A DNA stretch of 64,000 nt from Streptomyces sp. SKN60 (GCF_026236535.1 NZ_JAHTMW010000001.1:1-64000); one strand, 5' to 3'. Positions 50,734 to 59,471 are shown, counted from the first letter of the stretch. Notes: generated from the sequence alone by a model not told the origin. Translations and numbers: made by a program.

Positions 50734-52031
50734 TCAGGCGCCGGGTGCCGGTTCCGGCAGGAGCAGCGGCTCGGCAGCCAGGGAAGCGGCCGGTGCGAGC
50801 TCGGGGCAGTAGCGGGCCCAGGCGTCGGCGAACTGCAGGCGGGTGAAGCCCTTGGCCTGGCAGCCGTCGGGGAAGCGGCGGTTGGCCGAGCCGATGCCGT
50901 AGTCCTTCAGCAGGAGTTGCAGGCCGCGCGGGGTGAGGCCCTTGTCGGTGTAGTCGGGCCACGGGGACTCCGCGTCCTCGTTCAGGATCCCGAGCAGACG
51001 ACTGGTGCGGATGGCCGGCGGGTTGCCCTCGGCGGCGAAGGCGCGGCGGATGTCGGCGAGGAGCCGGAGGTTCAGGGCGCTGTTGTCCTGGTCCTGCTCG
51101 GCCTCGTGCTTCGTCATCGCCAGGCAGGCGGCGCGGGCGGCCTCGGGCCAGCCACCGCCGGCGAGGTCGGCAACGGCGACCAGCGGCTCCCAGGTGTCGG
51201 CGGCGCGGTCCTCGACCGGCATCGTCGGGGTGAGGTCCATCGCGGTGGCATGCAGCGGTGCCAGCCACTCCACGAGCCGGTCTCGTACGGCGTGCAGGGT
51301 GGTGGTGTCCCGTACGGTCCGGAACTCGGCGACGTTCTCACCCGGCCTGCGCCGTCGCATCCGGATCACGACCGAACGGTCCATGATCGTGTCGGGCAGG
51401 TCCCCGATCCCGGCGAGGGCGGCCATCGCGAAGGTGGGGAACTTCGACACCTCGTGGTTCGGGCCTGAGACCCGCAGGGTCGGGCGGTTGCGCTGGTGGC
51501 CGGCGTTGAGCAGGCCGCGCATCTCCTCGTTCTTCTCCGCGACCTTGGCGGACCCGAAGAGGGTGTCGGCCTCGTCGACCAGCAGGGTCGGCGGGTTCTC
51601 GGTGATCGACCGGAACACGGCTGCGGCGGACGCGTTGACCGTGATCAGCGGGTCGTGGACGGTCTCGGTGACCACGTCCAGGAGCCGCGACTTCCCGCAC
51701 CGCTTCGCCGGGGCGACCACCGCGAGACGCGGGGCGTGCTGCCATGCCGTCTGCAGGTGCGTGGCCGCCACCCACAGCGTGACGGCGTCCAGCGCCTCCG
51801 GCGAGGGAGGATCACGAACTTCTTTATCTGCCGACGCAGTTCGTCCAGGAGGGCCGATCCGACGGTCGGCTCGGGGGCCTCCTCCGCTGCGGGCTCGTCT
51901 ACCGGAGCGTCCTCAATGCCGTCGGCCGCAGAAGGCCGGCCGGTGTGCTCGCCGGGCTTGCCCGGCACGGCAGTCGGTGGCCATTCGGGCTTGTCGGGGG
52001 CGGAATAGGTCTGGGTTTCGGGGTGTTCCAC
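50734..52031 (-). pseudogene. DUF3631-type ATPase, frameshifted
   Basis: The N-terminal part starts at GTG 52031 (AGGAG about eight bases before). It reads EHPETQTYSAPDKPEWPPTA ... ELRRQIKKFVIL, then loses frame. One missing C near 51813-51818 restores PSPEALDAVTLWVAATHLQT. The ATPase core follows, with a Walker A-like AKRCGKSRLLDVV and the Walker B LLVDEADTLFG. The C-terminal end is DNA-binding-like. Intact members are P-loop ATPases of actinobacterial mobile elements. A second, complete frame begins at ATG 51771 and could give a shortened protein. Confidence 0.78.
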
Positions 52032-52263
52032 GGGGCAGCTCCTCGTCTGGCGGTGGCGGGCTCGCACGCCCGTGCCGCCGGGTTGGTTCTTCCAGGGCCG
52101 TTCGGGGTTGCTCGGGCCTCCGGCGTCGCACCGCCGGGGGCCCGTCTCCTTCTCGCGGGCGGCAGGCCCGGCGAGGGAACACGGACCGTACGTCCACGTC
52201 GGGCAACAGTCCAGCGATTCTGTGTCAGCTCAGCGCAGAACCGTCTGCTACCTTTCTCCGCCT

Positions 52264-52458
52264 TCATGCGGCCAGCCCCAACAGGCTGAGCAAATCCGCC
52301 GTCACCACGCGGTACGCCTTTCCCAGCCGCAGGACCCTGCAGGGGTACTCGCCCCGCTTCGCCAGCTCGTAGCCCTTGCTCCGCCCGAGACCCAGCGCGC
52401 GATTGCCCGTATCCAGGTCAATGGCCACTGGCAGAGCCATCAGCTCCTCCCGGCTCAT
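52264..52458 (-). CDS. HTH excisionase-like protein
   Basis: About 64 residues from ATG 52458 (alternative longer starts up to 52596 exist, for example ATG 52566). The core MSREELMALPVAIDLDTGNR then LGRSKGYELAKRGEYPCRVL has the winged-helix pattern of Xis-type recombination directionality factors. It is adjacent to and divergent from XRE-integrase, the normal place for a Xis. It would bind near the att site to promote excision. The start is not certain. Confidence 0.7.
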   Translation of the reverse strand: MSREELMALPVAIDLDTGNRALGLGRSKGYELAKRGEYPCRVLRLGKAYRVVTADLLSLLGLAA

Positions 52459-52578
52459 GCCCTTCGAACCGGTTTCCACGATGTCGTCGCGCACGCGACG
52501 CCCCCTCTCGTCACAGCCCTCGGCGAACACGACTCTCGCGTCCGGCTCCAGGCCAGCAAGAACCATGATGGGGAAGCT

Positions 52579-52597
52579 AATGTGTCTGCATGACACA
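52579..52597 (+). promoter_or_regulatory. promoter/operator overlapping the XRE start
   Basis: The -10-like TAATGT (52579-52584) lies six bases before the ATG of the XRE gene, so the transcript is likely leaderless. A perfect inverted repeat TGTGTC-TGCAT-GACACA (52581-52597) covers the start codon, a natural autoregulatory site for the XRE protein. The -35 region is weak. Confidence 0.5.
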
Positions 52598-53264
52598 ACG
52601 CGATGTGGACGATGAAGCGGACGACTTCCCCGAGTGGGTGGACCGGGTGAAGGCCAACGTGGCCGGAGAGGTCCGGCGGAGAAGGAAGGAGATGGGGTGG
52701 AGCGCGCAGGACCTGGCGGACCGCTGCGAGGAGCTGGGGCATCCCATCCCGCGGAACGTGATCGCCAACATGGAGTCCGGCCGCCGCGCCGTCCTCCCGC
52801 TGGTGGACGTCATCGTCCTGGCCGCCGCCCTGGAGACCTACCCGGCTCACCTGATCTTCCCGGTTGGCTATGTCGAGGAGACCCAGGAGCTCCCCTTCCA
52901 GATGCTCGTGCCCACCTGGGACGCCTTGCGCCGCTTCACCGGCGAGACGGAAATCCCGGGACACGACGCTGGCCTCGTCCCCGAATTCGAGCTCCACGCC
53001 AGCCTCGTCCGCACCGCACTCGCCGCGCTCGAAGAGGAGGAGAACGCCCGCTTCGCGGCCAAGCAGGCCACCAGCCGCGCCCAGCGGGAGGAGGCCGAAC
53101 GCAAGCAGACCGCCTACGCCGACCGGGCCATCTCCGCCAAGTACAGGCTCCGCCACCTTCGCCGCGAGCTTCGCGAAGAGGGTGCCGTCCCGCCCGACCT
53201 GCCCCCCGCGCTGAGCGACGTCGACCCGCCGGAAACCAACCTCATCCAGGAGGACCGCCTTTGA
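52590..53264 (+). CDS. XRE-family regulator of the integration module
   Basis: 224 residues. An HTH lies at about 25-80 (RRRRKEMGWSAQDLADRCEE, then RNVIANMESGRR). The C-terminal half is a long charged helix (EEEENARFAAKQATSRAQRE) of possible coiled-coil. It ends in the TTG-started integrase gene (4-bp overlap), so they are co-expressed. A palindrome covers its ATG, suggesting it represses its own operon, including the integrase. Confidence 0.86.
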   Translation: MTQRDVDDEADDFPEWVDRVKANVAGEVRRRRKEMGWSAQDLADRCEELGHPIPRNVIANMESGRRAVLPLVDVIVLAAALETYPAHLIFPVGYVEETQELPFQMLVPTWDALRRFTGETEIPGHDAGLVPEFELHASLVRTALAALEEEENARFAAKQATSRAQREEAERKQTAYADRAISAKYRLRHLRRELREEGAVPPDLPPALSDVDPPETNLIQEDRL

Positions 53265-54784
53265 AGGGCTCCACCCACCGCCGCTGTTACTGCCGCGACC
53301 CCCACACCGGGAAGCCGCTCGGCAAGAACTGCCCCAAGCTCGCTGGCCGGAAGCACGGCTCGTACTCCATCCGTCAGGAGCTCCCGCCCCGCGAGGACGG
53401 CACCCGCCGCTCCTTCAGCCGCGCCGGCTACGAGACCCTCAAGGAAGCCCAGGCCGACCTCGACCACGTCCGCTCACTCCTCGCGCTGGCCGACGCGGAC
53501 GATCCCGACAGCCTCCAGCGTCTGGTCGCGCTCTTGGAGGAGATCGCTGCCGAGAAGGCCCCGTTGCCCGAGATCGAGGAGACCCGACGCCGCCTGCGGG
53601 CCGGGCTCGGGCTGCGGGGCAGCCTCACCGTCGGCGAGTGGCTGGACTCGTGGTTCGCCTCGAAGAAGCGTCGCAAGACCACCCTCAACGGCTACTCCTC
53701 GCACATTCGCGTCCATCTGAAGCCCCGCATCGGGCACATCCGCCTGGACCGGCTCAACGTCGGTCACCTGGTGGAGATGTTCGACGGGATCGCCGACGAC
53801 AACGAGGTGACCGCCGCCGAGAACCGGGCCCGGCGCGAGCAGGTGGCCCGCTGCAAGCCGCGCAGGCCCGGCCGCCCTGTCGCCGCCGAACGTGTCCGGA
53901 TCGCCGCCGAGCGGGCGAAGCTGGCGGAGATGAAGCCGTTCCGGAAGATCACCGGCCCGGCGACCCGGCAGGCCGTACGCCGCACCCTCCGCGCGGCCCT
54001 GAACTCCGCCATCGCCCAGCAGCTCATCACCTTCAACCCGGCCGCCCACGTCGAGCTGGAGTCGGGCAAGCGCCCCAAGCCCCTGCTCTGGACCGACGAG
54101 CGCGTCCGCCGCTGGCGGGAGACCGGCGAGGTTCCCGGGCCCGTCATGGTCTGGACACCGCAGCAGTTCGGCGCCTTCCTCGACGCCGCCGAGGAGGACC
54201 GGCTCTACGCCGTCTTCCATCTCATGGGCACCCGCGGACTCCGGCGCGGCGAGGCGGTCGGCCAGGACTGGCACGAGACCGACCTCGACGCCGGCCTCAT
54301 CACCCCGGCCAAGGAGATCGTCGTCGACGGCTGGGACCCGTACGAGTCCGAGCCGAAGACCGACGGAAGCGCGGGCACGATCGCGCTCGACAGCGTGAAC
54401 ATCGAGGTCCTGCGCGCCCAGAAGGCCCGTCAGGCGAAGGAGCGGAAGAAAGCCGGCGCCGCCTGGCAGGACACGGGCAAGGTCTTCACCAAGGAGGACG
54501 GCTCCTGGCTCCATCCGGAGACGGTCTCGGAGACCTTCCGCCGCATCCTCTCCACCACCGACCTCCCGCCCATCACCCTGCGGGACCTCCGCCACGTCTC
54601 GGCCACGCTCACCCACGGCGCGGGCGGCGACATCCACACGATCAAGGAGACCCTCCGCCACTCCACGATCACCCTGACCTCGGACACGTACACGAGCCTC
54701 CTCCCGGAGGTCGACCGCGCGGTGGCCGAGGCGGCGGCAGCGCTCATTCCCCGTCGGCGCCAAGAGCCGCCCGCTAAAGGGTAG
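53261..54784 (+). CDS. int: tyrosine site-specific integrase
   Basis: About 507 residues. An N-terminal arm-binding region precedes a SAM-like core-binding domain (about 140-260, TVGEWLDSWFASKKRRKTTL). The catalytic domain follows, with Arg in GTRGLRRGEA, then the box RDLRHVSATLTHG, RHSTITLTSDTYT with the nucleophile Tyr at the end. In the H-x-x-R box the first His is Arg here, as in some other streptomycete integrases. TTG 53261 overlaps the XRE stop and has AGGAGG seven bases upstream. It recombines the 46-bp site inside tRNA-Lys. Confidence 0.92.
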   Translation: MKGSTHRRCYCRDPHTGKPLGKNCPKLAGRKHGSYSIRQELPPREDGTRRSFSRAGYETLKEAQADLDHVRSLLALADADDPDSLQRLVALLEEIAAEKAPLPEIEETRRRLRAGLGLRGSLTVGEWLDSWFASKKRRKTTLNGYSSHIRVHLKPRIGHIRLDRLNVGHLVEMFDGIADDNEVTAAENRARREQVARCKPRRPGRPVAAERVRIAAERAKLAEMKPFRKITGPATRQAVRRTLRAALNSAIAQQLITFNPAAHVELESGKRPKPLLWTDERVRRWRETGEVPGPVMVWTPQQFGAFLDAAEEDRLYAVFHLMGTRGLRRGEAVGQDWHETDLDAGLITPAKEIVVDGWDPYESEPKTDGSAGTIALDSVNIEVLRAQKARQAKERKKAGAAWQDTGKVFTKEDGSWLHPETVSETFRRILSTTDLPPITLRDLRHVSATLTHGAGGDIHTIKETLRHSTITLTSDTYTSLLPEVDRAVAEAAAALIPRRRQEPPAKG

Positions 54785-54802
54785 ATCGGACTCCTGTAGC
54801 GC

Positions 54803-54846
54803 CCAATCACCTCACCGCCAAGAGCGGTGGGGTGATTGGCTGTTTT
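54803..54846 (+). terminator. terminator of the XRE-integrase operon
   Basis: CCAATCACCTCACCGC (54803-54818) pairs with 54824-54839, with one G-U pair and a 5-nt loop, followed by TGTTTT. It is a clear factor-independent terminator 18 bp after the integrase stop. Confidence 0.85.
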
Positions 54847-54884
54847 CCCTCCCCCTGACGATCCCGAGCGGCATGCTCAGGGCC

Positions 54885-55382
54885 ATGGGAAGAAACAGCC
54901 AGCGCCGCCGGAGCGCACGCGCCGCTCGGGCAGCACACGACCTGAGGCCCGACCTCTCCGAGATCTCCCGGGTCCGAACCCAGAAGCGCCTGCGGGCGGA
55001 CATCGCCACCTGGATGGAGAACCCCTCGAAGGGCCCCGGAGGGTCCTTCCTCGAAGGTGAGCATCCCTCCGACCCCACCATGGTCATGGCGATCCTCATG
55101 GCCTGGCTCGTCGGGGCAAGGGAGCAGATCACCGAGGATCAGGCCCGGGACACCGTCCTCTGGGTGTCGGACAACCTGGGAATCCAGCACGCCGACCTTC
55201 TCCAGGTGTCGGGGTTCATCGGCCACCCGGACGCCCCCGACCTGACCCTGAACCAGGCGGTGGAGCACTACGGAGACCCGATGGCCTTCGTCCTCTCCAT
55301 GGTGCTGCTGTCCGGCGGTCTGGTCGCCGCGGTCGGCGACGGGGACCCGAACTGGCTCAAGCAGTTCGACCTGACGTCCTGA
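54885..55382 (+). CDS. hypothetical protein at the right end of the element
   Basis: About 165 residues. A basic N-terminus (GRNSQRRRSARAARAAHDLR) is followed by a helical, Met- and Leu-rich part (DPTMVMAILMAWLVGAREQI, AFVLSMVLLSGGLVAAVG) with no known domain. ATG 54885 is used, with the alternative 54873 four residues upstream. It lies between the integrase terminator and the arm repeats, as small cargo genes often do. Confidence 0.6.
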   Translation: MGRNSQRRRSARAARAAHDLRPDLSEISRVRTQKRLRADIATWMENPSKGPGGSFLEGEHPSDPTMVMAILMAWLVGAREQITEDQARDTVLWVSDNLGIQHADLLQVSGFIGHPDAPDLTLNQAVEHYGDPMAFVLSMVLLSGGLVAAVGDGDPNWLKQFDLTS

Positions 55383-55413
55383 ACGTATTCGGCCTCTGCC
55401 CGGAGTACCGGCC

Positions 55414-55439
55414 CGTCCGCTCACGCATCGCTCACGCAC
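55414..55439. repeat. arm-type repeat, right end
   Basis: The same 26-bp block as at 29327-29352, with tandem CGCTCACGCA at 55418-55427 and 55429-55438. It lies about 90 bp from the right att core and in the same orientation as the left one. Its position and helical spacing suit integrase or Xis arm binding. Confidence 0.7.
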
Positions 55440-55452
55440 GAGCCCCCGAACG

Positions 55453-55494
55453 ACGGAGCGCCCCGCCCGGAAGAATCCGGTCGGGGCGCTCCGT
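55453..55494. terminator. hairpin near the right end
   Basis: A 13-bp outer stem (ACGGAGCGCCCCG at 55453-55465, complement at 55482-55494) with an inner CCGG/CCGG pair. It could end transcription from the element gene at 54885 and, on the other strand, from tRNA-Lys, whose old terminator was displaced. Confidence 0.65.
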
Positions 55495-55528
55495 AGCAGG
55501 TCAGAGGGGATCCCCTCGCCTGCCTCGC

Positions 55529-55574
55529 GTAGGCCGTGTGGGACTCGAACCCACAACCAATGGATTAAAAGTCC
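55529..55574 (-). repeat. right attachment site inside tRNA-Lys
   Basis: 46 bp identical to 29171-29216; 45 of them are the tRNA 3' half. The copy completes the tRNA gene, so integration kept it functional. Confidence 0.93.
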
Positions 55575-55602
55575 ACTGCTCTGCCAATTGAGCTAACGGC
55601 CC
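55530..55602 (-). tRNA. tRNA-Lys (UUU)
   Basis: Minus-strand 73-nt cloverleaf: acceptor GGGCCGT faces ACGGCCT (G1-U72), D-arm GCTCAATTGGCAGAGC, anticodon loop CTTTTAA, T-arm GTGGGTTCGAGTCCCAC. It is the target of the 26-kb element. Confidence 0.95.
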
Positions 55603-55695
55603 GTGGCACGGGCACTCCCGTGCAGCATAGCCGGAGAGCTTCCCGAAACCGATCGGGTATCGGCCCCGGAGCGCCGTGCGGCGCCGGAAGAGCGG

Positions 55696-55733
55696 AACGC
55701 CCGCGTCCCCCCTTCGTGGGGGACGCGGGCGTT
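55696..55733 (-). terminator. terminator of the DEAD-box gene
   Basis: AACGCCCGCGTCCCC (55696-55710) pairs perfectly with 55719-55733, closed by CTTCG-type loop bases. It begins about 20 bp after the helicase stop. Confidence 0.8.
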
Positions 55734-55753
55734 CGGGCGTGGGCTACGAGGCG

Positions 55754-57964
55754 TCAGCCGTTGCGCTTCCAGCGAGGCTTGTCGTCGCGGCGGAAGCCGT
55801 TGCGGTCGTCGCGGCGGTGGTCGTCGCGGCGGCCGAAGGGGCGCTCGTCGCGGCGGTCGCGGTTGAACGACGGGCGCTCGTCGCGGCGGTCGCGGTTGAA
55901 GGGGCGGTCGCTGCCGCGGTGGCCGCCGGAGGGGCGGTCGTCGCGGCGGAAGCCGCCGCGGTCGTCGCGACGGTCGAAGTCGCGGCGCTCGTCGCGGTTG
56001 AAGGACGGGCGGTCGTTGTCGCGGCGGAAGCCGCCACGGTCGCCACCGCGGTCGTCACGACGGTCGCGGTTGAACGACGGGCGGTCGTTGTCACGACGGT
56101 CCCGGTTGAACGACGGACGGTCGTTGTCGCGACGGAAGCCACCGCGGTCGTTGTCCCGGCGCTCGTCACGGCGGAACGACGGGCGGTCGTTGTCACGACG
56201 GAAGCCGCCACGGTCGCCACCGCGGTCGTCACGACGGTCGCGGTTGAACGACGGACGGTCGTTGTCCCGGCGGAAGCCGCCACGGTCGTCACGACGGTCG
56301 TTGTCCCGGCGGAACGGCGGGCGCTCATCGCGACGCTCCTCGCGGCGCTCCGCGTCGCGGCGCTCCTGGCGGGCGCGCTCGGCCTCGGCGGCGGCAGCGG
56401 CCGCGGCGAGCTCGGCCTCGGCGGCCTCGGCCACCTCGGCGACGGCGGCGTCCGGGTCCTCGCCGCGCTCGCGGGCGGCGCGGGCGACCAGACGGTCGGC
56501 CTCCTCGCGGAGCTCGACGGCGCGGCGCTGCAGGCGCTCCAGCTGCTTGGTCAGGTCGGCGACCTCGCGCTCGGCCTGCTTGGCGGCGTTGTTCGCGGAG
56601 TCGGCCTGGACCTCGGTCAGCGAACGGGCGCCGGTGATCTCGGCGACCTCGGGGTCGAAGGCGCCGGCGCCGCCGACGATGTGGCGCGAGGCGTCGACGC
56701 CCGCGTCCTCCATCAGACGGAAGATCTGGCGGCGCTGGTGCGGCAGGGCCAGGGAGACGACCGTGCCGGACTGGCCGGCGCGGGCGGTACGGCCCGAGCG
56801 GTGCAGGTAGTCCTTGTGGTCGCCGGCCGGGTCCACGTTGAGGACCAGGTCGATGCCGTCGACGTGGATACCGCGCGCGGCGACGTCGGTGGCGACGAGG
56901 ACGTTGACGTAACCGTCCTTGAAGTCGGCCAGGGTGCGGGTACGCGCACCCTGGGTCATGCCGCCGTGCAGCGCGTCGGCCTTCACGCCCGACTCGCGCA
57001 GCTGCTCGGCGACGCGGTCGGCGCCCAGCTGGGTGCGGACGAAGATGATGGTGCGGCCCTTGCGGGCGGCGATGGCGGCGGTGACCGGGGCCTTGTCCTT
57101 CGGCTTCACGACCAGGACGTGGTGGGTCATGGTGGTGACGGCGCCGGCGGACGGGTCGACCTCGTGCGTGATCGGGTTCACCAGGTAGCGCTTGACCAGG
57201 CTGTCGATCTCGTTCTCCAGCGTGGCGGAGAACAGCAGGCGCTGGCCGCCGGCCGGCACCTGGTCGAGCAGCTCGGTGACCTCGGGCAGGAAGCCCAGGT
57301 CGGCCATCTGGTCGGCCTCATCGAGGACGGCGACCTGGACCTGCTCCAGGGAGCAGGCGCCGCGGTTGATGATGTCGCGCAGCCGGCCCGGGGTGGCGAC
57401 GAGGATGTCGACGCCGCGCTCCAGGGCGTAGATCTGGTTGCCCATCGACGTACCGCCGCAGACGACCTTCATACGGAGGCCGAGCACGTCGCCGTACGGC
57501 TGGAGGGCGTCCGCGACCTGCATCGCGAGCTCACGGGTCGGGGTGAGGATGACGCCGCGGGGCTTCTTCTTCTCGGTCTGGCCGTCGGCCAGGGTGGCGA
57601 GCAGCGGGAGGCCGAAGGAGAGGGTCTTGCCGGAGCCGGTACGGCCGCGGCCGAGGATGTCCTTGCCGGCCAGGGCGTCCGGGATGGTCGCGGCCTGGAT
57701 CGGGAAGGGGGTCGTCACGCCGTTCTGGGCGAGCTTGCGCACGACGCCCTCGGGGAGACCCAGGTCACCGAAGGTGATCTCCGGGACCTCGGGGGTCTCG
57801 TCGGCGTCGGTCACGTCGGCGTCGGTGTCAGTGTCGGCGTCGAGCTCGGCGTCGAGGTCGAGATCGGTGTCGAGCTCGGCGTCGAGGTCGGCCTCGACGG
57901 CCGCGGCCGTGTCGACGATCTCGTCGTTCTCGGGCATGACGGCGTGATCAGAAAAAATGGACAT
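55754..57964 (-). CDS. DEAD-box RNA helicase with a long Arg/Asp/Gly-rich tail
   Basis: 736 residues. An acidic N-terminal stretch of Asp/Ala repeats (about 20-60) precedes the RecA core. The core has the Q motif region FGDLGLPEGVV, GRGRTGSGKT (Walker A), TPTREL, VLDEADQM (DEAD box), SAT, and HRSGRTARAG. Beyond about residue 440 there is an Ala/Glu coiled coil and then over 160 residues of RRDNDRPSFNRD/RGGFRRD repeats. Such tails bind RNA and can drive condensates. The repeats are also visible as DNA repeats (55840-56330). ATG 57964 is used; ATG 57937 is also possible. The core is highly conserved and likely acts in ribosome assembly or RNA decay. Confidence 0.92.
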   Translation of the reverse strand: MSIFSDHAVMPENDEIVDTAAAVEADLDAELDTDLDLDAELDADTDTDADVTDADETPEVPEITFGDLGLPEGVVRKLAQNGVTTPFPIQAATIPDALAGKDILGRGRTGSGKTLSFGLPLLATLADGQTEKKKPRGVILTPTRELAMQVADALQPYGDVLGLRMKVVCGGTSMGNQIYALERGVDILVATPGRLRDIINRGACSLEQVQVAVLDEADQMADLGFLPEVTELLDQVPAGGQRLLFSATLENEIDSLVKRYLVNPITHEVDPSAGAVTTMTHHVLVVKPKDKAPVTAAIAARKGRTIIFVRTQLGADRVAEQLRESGVKADALHGGMTQGARTRTLADFKDGYVNVLVATDVAARGIHVDGIDLVLNVDPAGDHKDYLHRSGRTARAGQSGTVVSLALPHQRRQIFRLMEDAGVDASRHIVGGAGAFDPEVAEITGARSLTEVQADSANNAAKQAEREVADLTKQLERLQRRAVELREEADRLVARAARERGEDPDAAVAEVAEAAEAELAAAAAAAEAERARQERRDAERREERRDERPPFRRDNDRRDDRGGFRRDNDRPSFNRDRRDDRGGDRGGFRRDNDRPSFRRDERRDNDRGGFRRDNDRPSFNRDRRDNDRPSFNRDRRDDRGGDRGGFRRDNDRPSFNRDERRDFDRRDDRGGFRRDDRPSGGHRGSDRPFNRDRRDERPSFNRDRRDERPFGRRDDHRRDDRNGFRRDDKPRWKRNG
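55840..56330 (-). repeat. coding tandem repeats of the helicase tail
   Basis: About 490 bp contain variants of CGGTCGTTGTCGCGGCGG and CGGTTGAACGACGGGCGG, encoding RRDNDRPSF and NRDRRDDRGG units on the minus strand. Near-identity of some copies suggests recent expansion, and copy number may vary between strains. Confidence 0.8.
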
Positions 57965-58165
57965 GCGAAATGCGAAACCTTCCGGAGTCTCGGCACGCGC
58001 CCGTCAACTCCGTGTTTCGCACTACGGACCGCCTCAATGCGGTCAGCCACGGCAAGGGAGAGTACGCGCCAGTCACGGCGCTCTTCGGTCTTGGCGCCGG
58101 GCAAATGGGATCAAACGATCTACCACCATACGCACTCTCCCCCACCCAAGGCAAACCGATCCCCG

Positions 58166-58771
58166 TCACACCGGTCCGGCCTGCGGCGATGCCTCCGGCT
58201 CCTTGGCCCGACCCGGCCCGTCGGCCGCCCGCATCGCACCCAGATGGGTGTCCGCGCCGGGCGTCGTCGTCGGCGTCTCGGAGACGGTCGGCTCGGGCGT
58301 CGGCTCCTGCGTGGGCTCCGGGGTCGGCTCCTGGGTCGGCGAAGGCGTCGGGTCCACCGGCGGCGGGGTCTCCCCGCCCGGCTCGCCCGAACCGCCGCCC
58401 GCCGTCGTGGCGCCCGGCTCCCCGCCCGGCGGCTGCTGCGGCTTCGGCGCCCCGCCGGGGCCCTGCACGCCCGGCGCACCGGACGGCGTGACCGACGCGC
58501 TCGGCGAGCCGCTCGGCACCGGCGTCTCCGTGCCCTCGCCGTCCGGGTCCGGGCCGCTGCGGCCCGTACGGTCGTAACCGCTCCCGCTGTGGCCGCCGGA
58601 CAGACCGCCGTCGGCCGCGGTCCCGGCCGCCTCGCCCCGCTTCCCCGCGGACGTGCTGGGCGCCGGCTTCGCCCCGTCGTCGCTCACACTCATACAGCCG
58701 CTCAGGCCCGCGCAGGCGGCGACCGCCAACGCGGCGGCGGCCCATCGAACGGGGGTGGGCAAATGGCGCAC
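58166..58771 (-). CDS. Pro/Thr-rich lipoprotein of unknown function
   Basis: 201 residues. A short signal peptide ends in a lipobox (ALAVAACAGLSGC). The mature part is a low-complexity Gly/Pro/Thr/Glu-rich chain (GEPGGETPPPVDPTPSPT, EPTPEPTQEPTPEPT). GTG 58771 has GGAGG about seven bases upstream. It is expected at the outer face of the membrane; no function can be inferred. The next gene on the strand is about 200 bp away. Confidence 0.75.
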   Translation of the reverse strand: MRHLPTPVRWAAAALAVAACAGLSGCMSVSDDGAKPAPSTSAGKRGEAAGTAADGGLSGGHSGSGYDRTGRSGPDPDGEGTETPVPSGSPSASVTPSGAPGVQGPGGAPKPQQPPGGEPGATTAGGGSGEPGGETPPPVDPTPSPTQEPTPEPTQEPTPEPTVSETPTTTPGADTHLGAMRAADGPGRAKEPEASPQAGPV

Positions 58772-58943
58772 GGAGGCACCTCCAGGACATGACAGGCAGG
58801 AACGGGACGCTGGTCGAACGCGTCGCCCTGCCCAACTCCCCCGGCGCCGCAAGGGACACGCCCGAAAAGCACCCCTCTCGCCCGGGTACGCGCCAGTCGG
58901 CTCCCCGCCCGCCTGCCCGGTCCCGGTCCGGCCCCGGCCCCGG

Positions 58944-59294
58944 TCAGCCGTAGCCGAGCGCGTGCAGCCGCTCGTCGTCGATGCCGAAGTGGTGGGCGAT
59001 CTCGTGCACGACGGTGATCTCGGTCTCCGCGACCACGTCCTCGCGCGACTCGCACATCCGCAGCGTCGGCCCCATGTAGATCGAGATCCGGTCCGGCAGC
59101 ACCCCGGCGTACCACTCGCCGCGCTCGGTCAGCGGCGTTCCCTCGTAGAGGCCGAGCAGCTCGGGGTCGTCCGGCGAGGGCTCGTCCTCGACGAACACGG
59201 CGACGTTGTCCATCAGCCGGGTCAGTTCGGGCGGGATCCGGTCCAGGGCTTCGGCGACGAGCTCCTCGAACTCCTCGCGCGTCATCTCCAGCAC
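58944..59294 (-). CDS. small zincin-type metallopeptidase family protein
   Basis: About 116 residues with the HExxH motif in VVHEIAHHFGIDDERLHALG and the family N-terminus (TREEFEELVAEALDRIPPEL). It belongs to a widespread family of short predicted metallopeptidases; no substrate is known. The GTG 59294 with GGGGAG upstream, or ATG 59285, may start translation. Confidence 0.85.
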   Translation of the reverse strand: MLEMTREEFEELVAEALDRIPPELTRLMDNVAVFVEDEPSPDDPELLGLYEGTPLTERGEWYAGVLPDRISIYMGPTLRMCESREDVVAETEITVVHEIAHHFGIDDERLHALGYG

Positions 59295-59398
59295 GCGCCC
59301 ATTCTCCCCCTCCGGGAAACCGTTTTGGCGATAGCGGCTGCCATCCCATATGCTTCTCACGTCCCCGACGCACTGAGAAGTGCGCAGGTGAGCCTCTA

Positions 59399-59471
59399 GC
59401 CCTCATCGTCTAGTGGCCCAGGACGCCGCCCTTTCAAGGCGGTAGCACGGGTTCGAATCCCGTTGGGGGCA
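59399..59471 (+). tRNA. tRNA-Glu (UUC)
   Basis: Plus-strand 73-nt cloverleaf. The acceptor GCCCTCA pairs with TGGGGGC, the anticodon loop is CTTTCAA, and the T-arm reads GGGTTCGAATCCC. First of a three-tRNA cluster. Confidence 0.95.

Larger units (their letters stand above)
29171..55574. mobile_element. 26.4-kb integrative mobilizable element in tRNA-Lys
   Basis: A perfect 46-bp direct repeat bounds the region. The right copy (55529-55574) is the 3' half of the intact tRNA-Lys gene. The left copy (29171-29216) is an isolated tRNA fragment. Inside are integrase, a Xis-like gene, an XRE regulator, a DUF3631-type ATPase, a DUF2637-type membrane protein, MobC and a relaxase. The cargo includes an HNH protein, a HEPN-like protein and a nucleotide/enolpyruvyl operon. 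No FtsK/TraB-type or T4SS gene was found, so I call it mobilizable. GC falls in the 29.5-33.5 kb stretch relative to neighbours, which fits foreign origin. Confidence 0.88.

Noticed and set aside
29171..55574. Self-transmissible AICE of pSAM2 type
   Set aside because: No TraB/FtsK translocase or spread operon is visible; a relaxase-MobC pair is present instead.
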